Shown here piece by piece: positions 22,990 to 31,528 of a stretch of DNA of 64,000 nt. Below the pieces are notes generated by a model. The model was not told the DNA's origin, did no database searches, and saw only the letters and a list, made by a program, of their open reading frames with translations. Source of the stretch: JBQTKD01 sp052386455. GTDB lineage: Bacteria; Actinomycetota; Actinomycetes; Sporichthyales; Sporichthyaceae. Both the position numbers and the translations under genes were made by a program. The first letter of the stretch is position 1; each line of letters starts with the position of its first letter. The stretch is from NCBI GenBank assembly GCA_052386455.1, contig JBQTKD010000035.1, positions 1 through 64,000 of the forward strand, written 5' to 3'.

Positions 22990-23003
22990 CTTGTCCGGAC
23001 AAG
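22990..23003. promoter_or_regulatory. Sulfur-module operator, palindromic variant
   Basis: CTTGTCCGGACAAG is a perfect 14-bp palindrome with the same CTTGTCCG half as the other copies. It lies 24 bp before the persulfide dioxygenase ATG. Confidence 0.65.
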
Positions 23004-23027
23004 AGAGCGCGTGGGGACGGAGCGACG

Positions 23028-24422
23028 ATGATCCTCGACCAGTACTACCTGTCCTGCCTGTCGCAGGCCTCCTACCTGGTGGCCGACCCGGTGTCCCGCC
23101 GGGCGGTCGTCGTCGATCCGCGCCGAGACGTGCAGGAGTACCTCGACGACGCGGAACGTCAGGGCCTGCGCATCGAGCTGGTGATCCTGACCCACGTCCA
23201 CGCGGACTTCGTTCCCGGACACGCCGAGATCGCGCAGCGCACCGGTGCCGGAGTCGCCATGAGCGAGCACGCCCCGGTCGACTTCCCCATCCGCCGGCTA
23301 CGCGACGGCGAGCTCATCGCACTCGGCGACCCGGCCACCGGCGTCGTCCTGCAGATCCTTGCGACCCCCGGACACACGCCGGAGTCGATCACCGTCGCCG
23401 TGTACTCCCGCGGGGCCGACGTCGCGCCGCACGCGATCCTCACCGGCGACACGCTGTTCCTCGGCGACGTCGGCCGCCCGGACCTGCTCGGTGCCGCCGG
23501 CCGGACCTCGCAGGAGATGGCCAGCGAGCTCTACCAGTCCCTGCGCACCAAGATCCTGCCGCTGCCCGACGACGTGCTCGTCTACCCCGGCCACGGATCC
23601 GGCAGCGCGTGCGGGAAGGCGCTGTCCACCGAAACCGTCTCCACCCTCGGTGAGCAGCGCCGCACGAACTACGCGCTCGCGGACATGACCGAGGCGGCGT
23701 TCGTCGAGGCCGTGACCTACGGCCTGGGCACGCCGCCGGCGTACTTCGCCGAGGAGGTCGCGCTGAACAAGTCCGGCCACCTGCCCTTCGATCCGAGCAT
23801 TCCGCTGCAGCGGCTCGACGCCACCACGGCGGTGCGGCGCCGGCGCAACGGCTACCTGCTCCTCGACGTCCGCGACGACCAGACCTTTGCCGCCGCGCAC
23901 CTGGACGGCTCGGTGAACGTGGGGCTGTCGGGCAGGTTCGCCGAGTACGCCGCCGCCGTGCACGCTCCCGAGCAGCCGGTGATCCTGGTCGGCACGGAGG
24001 AGGAGTGCGCCGAGGCGCGCGTGCGCCTCGCCCGGGTCGGCGTGGACCAGGTGACCGCGCAGGTGAGCGACCTGGACGAACTGGAGCGCTCGCCCGATCT
24101 CGTGCTGGCCTCCAGCAGGCTGACCGCCTCGGCCGCCGCGGACCTGCTCGCCTCGGGCGCCGACGTTCAGGTGGTGGACGTGCGCGCCCCCGGCGAGCAC
24201 GCCGGCGGCGCACTGCCCGGCGCGGCGAACATCTGCGTCACGCGTCTGCGCACCCGCCTGGACGAACTCGACCGCACCAAGCCGGTGCTCGTGCACTGCG
24301 CGGGCGGGTACCGGTCCATGGCGGCCGCAAGCCTGCTCGAAGCGAACGGATTCGCCGACGTCTCCGACCTCATCGGCGGGTACGGGGCCTGGGAAGCGCT
24401 CGCGCCGGCCTCGGCGGGCTGA
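23028..24422 (+). CDS. Persulfide dioxygenase-rhodanese fusion (metallo-beta-lactamase fold)
   Basis: The 464-residue protein has an N-terminal metallo-beta-lactamase domain of the ETHE1/CstB type with THVHADF (55-61), the downstream GHTPESI, TGDTLFLGDVGRPDL and YPGHGSG metal motifs, and two C-terminal rhodanese repeats. The first repeat has no active-site Cys (VILVGTEEECAEAR). The second keeps it (LVHCAGGYRSM, about C424). Such fusions oxidise a persulfide to sulfite and thiol, or make thiosulfate. A GGAG sits 6 nt before the ATG. It heads an operon with the SoeBC-like and SoeA-like genes, 4 bp apart or overlapping, which fits sulfite being passed on for oxidation. Confidence 0.9.
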   Translation: MILDQYYLSCLSQASYLVADPVSRRAVVVDPRRDVQEYLDDAERQGLRIELVILTHVHADFVPGHAEIAQRTGAGVAMSEHAPVDFPIRRLRDGELIALGDPATGVVLQILATPGHTPESITVAVYSRGADVAPHAILTGDTLFLGDVGRPDLLGAAGRTSQEMASELYQSLRTKILPLPDDVLVYPGHGSGSACGKALSTETVSTLGEQRRTNYALADMTEAAFVEAVTYGLGTPPAYFAEEVALNKSGHLPFDPSIPLQRLDATTAVRRRRNGYLLLDVRDDQTFAAAHLDGSVNVGLSGRFAEYAAAVHAPEQPVILVGTEEECAEARVRLARVGVDQVTAQVSDLDELERSPDLVLASSRLTASAAADLLASGADVQVVDVRAPGEHAGGALPGAANICVTRLRTRLDELDRTKPVLVHCAGGYRSMAAASLLEANGFADVSDLIGGYGAWEALAPASAG

Positions 24423-24426
24423 GGAC

Positions 24427-25965
24427 GTGCGCTACGGCTTCGCGATCGACCAACGTACCTGCATCGGCTGCCACGCCTGCACGGTCGCGTGCAAGACCGA
24501 GCACGAGATCCCGGTGGGCCAGTTCCGCACGTGGGTCAAGTACGTCGACTCCGGGGAGTTTCCCAACACCACGCGCGATTTCGGAGTCATGCGGTGCAAT
24601 CACTGCACCGACGCCCCGTGCGTAAAGATCTGCCCGACGAAGGCGCTGTACACGCGCAAGGACGGCATCGTCGACTTCGACAACGAACGCTGCATCGGCT
24701 GCAAGAGCTGCATGCAGGCCTGCCCGTACGACGCGATCTACATCGACAAGAACACCAACACCGCCGCGAAGTGCAACTTCTGCGCGCACCGGATCGACGA
24801 GGGCTACGAGCCCGCGTGCGTCGTCGTCTGCCCGACGCACTCGATCTGGGTCGGCGACCTCGAAGACCCGACCAGCGGCATCTCGCGGCTGGTCAACACC
24901 AACCCGGTGGCGGTGCGCGCGGCCGAGCAGAACACCGGCCCGAACGTGTTCTACCTCGGCGCCGACCGTGCGGTGCTGGACCCGCTGGCCGCCCCGGTGG
25001 ACAAGTCCTACATCTTCTCCCGGCCCGACGCGCACCGTGCCGAGATCTCCGCACACCTGCCGCGCGACCCGATCACGAACGCTCGCACCACCCTGAACAC
25101 TCCGCACCCGCGGCCGTGGGGCTGGCGCGTCGTCACCTACCTGTGGACCAAGGGCGTCGGCGCGGGCGCGCTGCTCGTCGCCGCCCTGGCCGTGCTGCTG
25201 GGCGTCGACCTCGGCGTCGTCGGCACGGTCGTCGCGCCGGCGGTGGGGCTCGCCGGACTGGCCGCAACGGGCGTCCTGCTGGTTGCCGACCTCAAGCGTC
25301 CCGAACGCTTCTACTACCTGCTCACCAAGCCGAACCCGAAGTCGTGGCTCTTCCTCGGCTCGGTCGCGCTCGGCGCTTTCGGCGCGGTCGCCGGCGCGTG
25401 GCTGGTCGTGGGCATCGGCGCCGAAAGCGGCGCCATCGACGACCCGTCCACTGCCTTCGACGTACTCGCCGTCCCGGCGATCCTCGCCGCGGTGGCCATG
25501 GCGGGCTACACGGCCTTCCTGTTCGGCCAGGCCGAGGGCCGGGACCTGTGGCAGTCTCCGCTGCTGTTCTGGCACCTGATCGTGCAGGCAACCATGGTCG
25601 GCGCCGGCGCCCTCGCCGTGGCCGTTCCCGCCGCAGATCTCGACTCCGACGCCCAGCAGTTGGTGGTCCGGACGCTGGTGCTGGCCACGGGCGCGCACGT
25701 GCTCGTCCTGCTGCTGGAGTACCTCGGCCGCCATTCGAGCAAGCAGGCCGCCGTAGCCGCGCACCTGGTCACCCACGGCCCGTACGCCCGCCTGTTCTGG
25801 GGAGCGGGCATCGCACTCGCCGCCGTCGCCGCCGCCATGGCGGCCGGCAGTTGGAACGGCGACGCGCTTGCGCTCGCACTGATCGGCGGGCTGGCCGTGC
25901 AGGGCGCCCTGCTCGCCTACGAATCCGTCTTCGTTCGCGCTGGACAGGATGTGCCGTTGTCATGA
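24427..25965 (+). CDS. Fused ferredoxin (SoeB/PsrB-like) and NrfD-type membrane anchor (SoeC/PsrC-like)
   Basis: The 512-residue protein has about 190 N-terminal residues with sixteen cysteines in four ferredoxin sets (CIGCHACTVAC, CNHCTDAPCVKIC, CIGCKSCMQAC, CNFC...CVVVC). About 280 C-terminal residues with around eight transmembrane helices follow, of the NrfD/DmsC-like quinone-binding type. These are normally two separate proteins. It starts at a GTG 4 bp after the dioxygenase stop, and its stop overlaps the catalytic subunit start. Electrons from the molybdenum subunit would pass through the clusters to menaquinone. Because the catalytic subunit lacks a Tat signal and the dioxygenase makes sulfite, a SoeABC-type sulfite dehydrogenase is the favoured reading. 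A polysulfide or thiosulfate reductase is the alternative. Confidence 0.85.
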   Translation: MRYGFAIDQRTCIGCHACTVACKTEHEIPVGQFRTWVKYVDSGEFPNTTRDFGVMRCNHCTDAPCVKICPTKALYTRKDGIVDFDNERCIGCKSCMQACPYDAIYIDKNTNTAAKCNFCAHRIDEGYEPACVVVCPTHSIWVGDLEDPTSGISRLVNTNPVAVRAAEQNTGPNVFYLGADRAVLDPLAAPVDKSYIFSRPDAHRAEISAHLPRDPITNARTTLNTPHPRPWGWRVVTYLWTKGVGAGALLVAALAVLLGVDLGVVGTVVAPAVGLAGLAATGVLLVADLKRPERFYYLLTKPNPKSWLFLGSVALGAFGAVAGAWLVVGIGAESGAIDDPSTAFDVLAVPAILAAVAMAGYTAFLFGQAEGRDLWQSPLLFWHLIVQATMVGAGALAVAVPAADLDSDAQQLVVRTLVLATGAHVLVLLLEYLGRHSSKQAAVAAHLVTHGPYARLFWGAGIALAAVAAAMAAGSWNGDALALALIGGLAVQGALLAYESVFVRAGQDVPLS

Positions 25966-28802
25966 CGAGGATGCCCGGCGAACGCAGCCACGAGCACCTG
26001 CGCAACTACCCGCCGGTGGAGAACTGGGACCACCACGTCGAGTACGACGCCAAGGCGCACCCGCGCAAGGTGCCCCACGAGTACATGCTGATCCCGACGA
26101 CGTGCTTCAACTGCGAGTCCGCGTGCGGCCTGCTGGCCTACGTCGACAAGTCCGACCTCTCGATCAAGAAGGTCGAGGGCAACCCCGCACACCCCGGCTC
26201 CCGCGGGCGCAACTGCGCCAAGGGCCCGGCGACGGTCAATCAGATCAACGACCCCGAACGGATCCTGCATCCGCTCAAGCGCACCGGCGAACGCGGCGGC
26301 GGGCAGTGGATGCAGGTCTCCTGGGACGAAGCCCTCGACGACATCGCCGGGCGTATCCGCACGGCGTTCCAGGAGGGCCGCCACGAGGAGGTGGCCTACC
26401 ACGTGGGCCGGCCCGGCGAAGACGGGTTCGCCGAGCGGATCCTGCAGGCCTGGAACTGCGACGGGCACAACTCGCACACCCAGGTGTGCTCCTCGGGCGC
26501 CCGGCTCGGGCAGGCGCTGTGGGGTGGGTACGACCGGCCGAGCCCGGACCACGCCAACGCCAAGGTGATCCTGCTGTTCTCCAGCCACCTGGAGACCGGC
26601 CACTACTTCAACCCGCACGCCCAGCGGATCATGGAGGGCAAGCAGTCCGGCGCCAAGGTGATCGTCGTCGACCCGCGCCTGTCCAACACCGCCTCGCACG
26701 CCGATCTGTGGATCTCGCCGTGGCCGGGCAGCGAGGCGGCGATGCTGCTCGCCGTCGCCTCGCATCTGCTGAAGACCCGCAAGATCGACGAGCCGTTCCT
26801 GCGCCGCTGGTTCAACTGGGACGTGTACCTGGACAACCTGCACCCGAACGCCCCACGCACCTTCGAGGCCTTCCTCGACGCGCTCGAGGCCGACTACGCC
26901 GAGTACACCTTCGAGTTCGCCGCCGCCGAGGCGCACGTGCCCGTCGAGCAGATCCGCGAGATGGCCGAACTGATCGCCCAGTGCGACCACCGCCTGGCCG
27001 CGCACATCTGGCGCTCGGCCGCGGCCGGCAACCTCGGCGGCTGGCAGGTCGCCCGGTCCATGTGGTTCGTGCTGGCGCTGACCGGCTCGATCGGCACGGT
27101 CGGCGGCACTCAGCCCAACGGCTGGAACAAGTTCATTCCGCACGGCCCCGACGTTCCGGCGCACGACCACTGGAACCCGCTCACCTGGCCCGAAGAATAT
27201 CCGCTGTCCTGCAACGAGATGTCGATCCTGCTGCCGCACTTCCTGCGCGAGGGCCGCGGCCGCATGGAGGTCTACTTCTCCCGCGTCTTCAACCCGATCT
27301 GGACCTATCCGGACGGGTTCACCTGGATGCGCGCGATGACCGACCCGGATCTGATGGGCTGTCACGTCGCGTTGACTCCGACGTGGTCGGAGACGGCCGA
27401 GTTCGCCGACTACATCCTGCCCGTCGGCCACTCCACCGAACGCCACGACACCCAGTCCTACGAGACCCACGCCGCCAAGTGGCTGGGTTTCCGTCAGCCG
27501 GTCAAGCGGGTGGCGATGGAAAAGCTCGGGATGCCGTTCACCGACACCCGCGACGCGAACCCCGGCGAGGTGTGGGAGGAGAACGAACTCTGGTTCGAGC
27601 TGTCCTGGCGCATCGACCCCGACGGATCGATGGGCATCCGCCGCCACGTCGAATCGCCCTACTCGCCGGGCGAGAAGATGACGGTCGACGACTTCTACCG
27701 CTGGATCTTCGAAAACCGCGTCCCCGGCCTGCCCGCCAAGGCGCAGGCCGAGGGCCTGACGCCGCTGCAGTACATGCGCCGCTACGGCGTCGTCGAGGTC
27801 GCGGACAACCTCTACCGGCAGGACGAACGGCCGCTCACCGAGGCTGAACTCGACGGCGCCGTGCCGGACGAGCACGGCGTGCTGCGCAAGCCGACGACGC
27901 TGGATTCCGTTCCGCCGCTGGTGGGCGAGGCCGGCGCCGTCGGCCTGGTGCACGACGACGGCACGGTCAGCGCGGGCTGGCTCACCCCCTCGCGCAAGCT
28001 CGAGGTGTACTCGCCGACGATGCGGGACTGGGGCTGGGCCGAGCACGCCACCCCCGGCTACATCCGCTCGCACGTGGCGCGCGCCGAGATCGACACCGAC
28101 GCCGGGGACATGGTCCTCATCCCGACCTTCCGGCTGCCCACCCTGATCCACACCCGCTCGGGCAACGCCAAGTACCTCAACGAAATCTCGAACACCCACC
28201 CGCTGTGGCTCAACACCGACGACGCGCGGCGCCACGGCCTAGCCACCGGAGATCTGGTGCGCCTGACCACCAGCATCGGGTACTTCGTGCCGCGGGTGTG
28301 GGCGACCGAGGCGATCCGGCCGGGCGTGTGCGCGCTGTCCCACCACATGGGCCGGTGGCGGCTGCACGACACCGAGGGCAGCCGCTGGGTGCAGGGCCTC
28401 GTCGACATCACGCACCCGAACGGCCCGGATTCGTTCATGCTGCGCTACAAGGGCGGCATCGCGCCGTTCGAGAGCGAGGACCCGGACTCCTCCCGCATCT
28501 GGTGGACCGACCCCGGCGTGCACCAGAACCTCGCCTTCGCGGTGCAGCCGGACCCGTGGTCGGGCATGCAGTGCTGGCTGCAGAAGGTCCGCATGGAAAA
28601 GGCCCGCGAAGGCGACCGGTACGGCGACGTGTTCGTCGACACCGCGAAGTCGATGACGATGTACGGCGAGTGGCTGGCGAAGACCCGCTCCACGCTCGGC
28701 CCGCGCGGCCAGCGCCGGCCCGAGTTCTTCATGCGCCCGGTCAAGCCGCGTCGCCGCGCGTTCTTCGTCGACCCCGACACAGCGGACGGGAGCAGGCCGT
28801 GA
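25962..28802 (+). CDS. Molybdopterin oxidoreductase, SoeA-like catalytic subunit
   Basis: The 946-residue protein belongs to the DMSO reductase superfamily. It has an N-terminal [4Fe-4S] set (Cys48, Cys51, Cys55, Cys85), a TQVCSSGARLG segment whose Cys176 is a candidate molybdenum ligand, VIVVDPRLSNTASHADLW for cofactor binding and a C-terminal molydopterin-binding domain (RSGNAKYLNEISNTHPLWLN). There is no twin-arginine signal, so it is cytoplasmic like SoeA and unlike PhsA and PsrA. The ATG overlaps the TGA of the SoeBC-like gene; the frame is open upstream only by chance. Its stop overlaps the Mrp-like ATG. Confidence 0.85.
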   Translation: MTRMPGERSHEHLRNYPPVENWDHHVEYDAKAHPRKVPHEYMLIPTTCFNCESACGLLAYVDKSDLSIKKVEGNPAHPGSRGRNCAKGPATVNQINDPERILHPLKRTGERGGGQWMQVSWDEALDDIAGRIRTAFQEGRHEEVAYHVGRPGEDGFAERILQAWNCDGHNSHTQVCSSGARLGQALWGGYDRPSPDHANAKVILLFSSHLETGHYFNPHAQRIMEGKQSGAKVIVVDPRLSNTASHADLWISPWPGSEAAMLLAVASHLLKTRKIDEPFLRRWFNWDVYLDNLHPNAPRTFEAFLDALEADYAEYTFEFAAAEAHVPVEQIREMAELIAQCDHRLAAHIWRSAAAGNLGGWQVARSMWFVLALTGSIGTVGGTQPNGWNKFIPHGPDVPAHDHWNPLTWPEEYPLSCNEMSILLPHFLREGRGRMEVYFSRVFNPIWTYPDGFTWMRAMTDPDLMGCHVALTPTWSETAEFADYILPVGHSTERHDTQSYETHAAKWLGFRQPVKRVAMEKLGMPFTDTRDANPGEVWEENELWFELSWRIDPDGSMGIRRHVESPYSPGEKMTVDDFYRWIFENRVPGLPAKAQAEGLTPLQYMRRYGVVEVADNLYRQDERPLTEAELDGAVPDEHGVLRKPTTLDSVPPLVGEAGAVGLVHDDGTVSAGWLTPSRKLEVYSPTMRDWGWAEHATPGYIRSHVARAEIDTDAGDMVLIPTFRLPTLIHTRSGNAKYLNEISNTHPLWLNTDDARRHGLATGDLVRLTTSIGYFVPRVWATEAIRPGVCALSHHMGRWRLHDTEGSRWVQGLVDITHPNGPDSFMLRYKGGIAPFESEDPDSSRIWWTDPGVHQNLAFAVQPDPWSGMQCWLQKVRMEKAREGDRYGDVFVDTAKSMTMYGEWLAKTRSTLGPRGQRRPEFFMRPVKPRRRAFFVDPDTADGSRP

Positions 28803-29923
28803 TGGGCGTGCGGTCGCGTGCCGACGTTGACCACGAGGCGCTTCGTGCAGCACTCGGCGCGGTCCTGGACCCGGAGATCGGCCGGCCGCTGGCCGAGCTG
28901 GGCATGCTCGGAGACGTGGTCGTGGATCGGCGTGGCCGAGCGGATGTGACGGTGCGTCTGACCGTGGCGTCCTGCCCGCTGAAGGACGAGTTCCGCTCCC
29001 GGGTCGTCGCGGCCGCCACGGGGGTGGCCGGGGTCCAGGACGTGGACGTGCGCTTCGGCGAACTCGATCCGCGGGAGCGGGCCGAGCTGGCCGGGAGGCT
29101 GCGGGCGGGCAATCCGAACCTGACCGGCGGGATGGGCGAGGGCACGCGCATCTACGCGGTGGCCTCGGGCAAGGGCGGCGTCGGCAAGTCCAGCGTGACC
29201 GCGAACCTCGCTGCCGCGCTCGCGTCCGGCGGCGCCTCTGTCGGCGTGATCGACGCGGACGTGTGGGGCTACTCGATCCCCGGCCTGTTCGGCGTGCGCC
29301 GCAGCCCGGTCGTCGTCGGCGGGTTGATGATGCCGGTGCGGGCGCACGGCGTCTCGTTGATGTCCACCGGCTTCCTGGTCCCGGACGGCGCTCCGGTGGT
29401 CTGGCGTGGGCCGATGCTGCACAAGGCGCTGGAGCAGTTCCTCGTCGACGTGCACTGGGGTTCGCTCGACGTGCTGCTGCTGGACCTGCCGCCGGGCACC
29501 GGGGACATCCAGCTTTCCCTGCTCGAACTGGTGCCCGACGCTGCGCTGCTCGCGGTGACCACCCCGCAGCGGGCTGCGGCCGACGTTGCGCAACGAGTCG
29601 TCGCGATGGCACGCGACGCTTCGATGCCGATCGCCGGAGTCGTGGAGAACATGAGCGCGCTCGCGTGCGCGCACTGCGGGGAGCACACCGACCTGTTCGG
29701 CTCCGGCGGCGGGGAGCAGCTCGCGCAGGCGGCGAGTGCTCCGCTGCTGGGGCAGATCCCCTTGGACCGCGCGCTGCGCGTTGCCGGCGACGCGGGGATG
29801 CCCGTGGTCCTGGCCGAGCCGGACGCGCACTCCGCCCGCGCGCTGCGGGACGTCGCCGGTGCGCTCCCCGTGGTGCGCCGTCCGCTGGTTGGTCGGGCGC
29901 TCCCGCTGACCGTCGTAGGCTGA
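28802..29923 (+). CDS. Mrp/ApbC-type iron-sulfur carrier ATPase
   Basis: The 373-residue protein has an N-terminal DUF59/MIP18-like domain (LDPEIGRPLAELGML...CPLKDEF), a deviant Walker A ASGKGGVGKS (121-130), DADVWGYSIPGLFG, LLLDLPPGTGDIQLSLLE and a CAHCGE cysteine pair (about residue 285). These features define Mrp/ApbC/NBP35-type carriers that deliver Fe-S clusters. Its start overlaps the stop of the SoeA-like gene, so it is the last gene of the operon. It probably matures the many clusters of the SoeABC-like enzyme. Most actinomycetes also keep a housekeeping Mrp elsewhere, which would make this a dedicated copy. Confidence 0.88.
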   Translation: MGVRSRADVDHEALRAALGAVLDPEIGRPLAELGMLGDVVVDRRGRADVTVRLTVASCPLKDEFRSRVVAAATGVAGVQDVDVRFGELDPRERAELAGRLRAGNPNLTGGMGEGTRIYAVASGKGGVGKSSVTANLAAALASGGASVGVIDADVWGYSIPGLFGVRRSPVVVGGLMMPVRAHGVSLMSTGFLVPDGAPVVWRGPMLHKALEQFLVDVHWGSLDVLLLDLPPGTGDIQLSLLELVPDAALLAVTTPQRAAADVAQRVVAMARDASMPIAGVVENMSALACAHCGEHTDLFGSGGGEQLAQAASAPLLGQIPLDRALRVAGDAGMPVVLAEPDAHSARALRDVAGALPVVRRPLVGRALPLTVVG

Positions 29924-29930
29924 CGGTCCG

Positions 29931-31445
29931 TCAGGCGCGCAGGTCCGGCGAGGCCAGGATTGCGGTGGTCAGCTCTAGCGACTGTGGGGGAATGCCGACG
30001 GCGAGTGCCTCCAGGCCTGCCTCCCGCGCCTGGGTCAGCATCCCGGCGAGCACCAGCGCCCCGGTGGTGTCGATCCGGCCGAGCCGGGACAGGTTCACCT
30101 CCACGCGCCGCACCGTCGGATGCTCCGGCAGCAGGTCGAGCATGGCGTCGGACAGGCGCTGCGCGGTGCCGAACCACAGCACGCCGCGCGGGGTCAGCGT
30201 CAGGGTCTCCTGCGCCACGGCGACGTCCACGTCGAGTTTCAGCGCCCGCCACACGAACACGGCGAGGGACGCGCCGATGCCGAGCAGGACGGCGACGTCG
30301 ATGCGTGGCGCGAGGACCAGGGTTGCGGCGAACGTGCCCCAGGCGATGAGCGCCTGCGGTGGCGAGATCCGCCACAGCGCCCACAGGGCGCGGAAGCGCA
30401 GCAGGCTGAACACCGCCGAGATCACGATCCCGGCCAGCGCGGCCAGCGGCAACGGTTCGAGGAGGAAGGCGAACGGCAGGAACGCGAGCACGGCCACGCC
30501 GGTGATGGCTCCGGACAGGCGTGTCTGCGCGCCGGACAGACGCGCCACCGCGCTGCGGGAGAACGAGCCGCCACATGGGAAGCCACCGGTGAGGGCGGCC
30601 GTCAGGTTCGCCGCGCCCTGGCCGACGAACTCCCGGTCCGGGTTCCACCGGCTGCGGTCCTCGGCGGCGAAGCGGCGGCTGATCGAGGCGGCCTCGGTGA
30701 AGCCGACCAGGGCGATCACCGCGGCGGGCAGTGCCAGGGAGCTCAGCTCCGCCCACGGCAGTGCGTCCGCCGTCAAGGGCGGCAGCCCCGCCGGGACGTT
30801 GTCCACCGTCTGCCCGGAGTAGCCGCCGGCGGCCGAGAGGACGCAGGCCCCGACGGCCGCGACGAGCACTCCGGGGAACAGCGCGTGCAGGCGCCGCCCG
30901 CCGACGATCACCGCGACCGTGGCCACGGCGACGAGGACCGCCTCGATGCGCCAGTGGCCGGGATGGGCCAGCGCCCAACCCGCCTGGAACACCTGGTTGG
31001 CGTAGTCGGGAGCGTCCGCGACCCCCAACGCCTTCGCCGTCTGCGACGTGGCGATGATCAGCGCCGCCGCGGGAACGAAGCCGAGCAGCACCGGCTGGGA
31101 CATGAGGTAGGCGACCCAGCCCGCGCGGAGCGTGCCGAGCGCGACGCGGACGACGCCGACGAGCAGCGCCAGGCCGAGCCCGAGGGCCACGTACTCCGGG
31201 CTGCCGGGTTCGGCCCGCGAACTCAACGCGCCGAAGGTGAGCAGGGCGGTGACCGCCACCGGGCCGGTCTGCAGGTACGGCGAGGACGCGAAGAGCGCCG
31301 CCACCAGCGGGGGCAGCGCCGTGCAGTACAGCCCCGCGACGGCGGGCATTCCCGCCAACTCGGCGTAGGCGAGCGACTGGGGCACTGCGACCACCGCGAC
31401 GCTGAGACCGGCCAGCAGGTCGCCGGACCGAACCGTCAACGCCAC
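29931..31445 (-). CDS. SulP-family anion transporter with STAS domain
   Basis: The 504-residue protein has the SulP core: 10 or more transmembrane segments, VPQSLAYAELAGMPAVAGLY near the N-terminus, EAASISRRFA, and the GFPCGGSFSRSA segment. A C-terminal STAS domain (VNLSRLGRIDTTGALVLAGML) completes it. Family members carry sulfate, bicarbonate or other anions. Beside a sulfite-oxidising module, sulfate or sulfite movement is the natural guess. The start is a GTG with an operator copy only 6 bp upstream and no ribosome site between, so translation may be leaderless. It is convergent with the Mrp gene and divergent from the GntR gene. Confidence 0.9.
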   Translation of the reverse strand: MALTVRSGDLLAGLSVAVVAVPQSLAYAELAGMPAVAGLYCTALPPLVAALFASSPYLQTGPVAVTALLTFGALSSRAEPGSPEYVALGLGLALLVGVVRVALGTLRAGWVAYLMSQPVLLGFVPAAALIIATSQTAKALGVADAPDYANQVFQAGWALAHPGHWRIEAVLVAVATVAVIVGGRRLHALFPGVLVAAVGACVLSAAGGYSGQTVDNVPAGLPPLTADALPWAELSSLALPAAVIALVGFTEAASISRRFAAEDRSRWNPDREFVGQGAANLTAALTGGFPCGGSFSRSAVARLSGAQTRLSGAITGVAVLAFLPFAFLLEPLPLAALAGIVISAVFSLLRFRALWALWRISPPQALIAWGTFAATLVLAPRIDVAVLLGIGASLAVFVWRALKLDVDVAVAQETLTLTPRGVLWFGTAQRLSDAMLDLLPEHPTVRRVEVNLSRLGRIDTTGALVLAGMLTQAREAGLEALAVGIPPQSLELTTAILASPDLRA

Positions 31446-31451
31446 ATCGCA

Positions 31452-31466
31452 AATTGTACGGACAAG
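31452..31466 (+). promoter_or_regulatory. Sulfur-module operator, copy 3
   Basis: This is the same 15-bp sequence as copies 1 and 2 (AATTGTACGGACAAG), located between the divergent SulP and GntR genes and only 6 bp from the SulP start codon. It links SulP and the regulator to the rhodanese/dioxygenase promoters 8.5 kb away. Confidence 0.7.
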
Positions 31467-31528
31467 ATCGCCGAGAAACGAGGCCCCGGGGCAGGGTTCT
31501 CGCGGACGAATCTCGATACCCTGAGCCC

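Noticed and set aside
25917..28235. Long open frame on the minus strand opposite the SoeA-like gene
   Set aside because: It is a shadow of the SoeA-like coding region and carries no recognisable domain.
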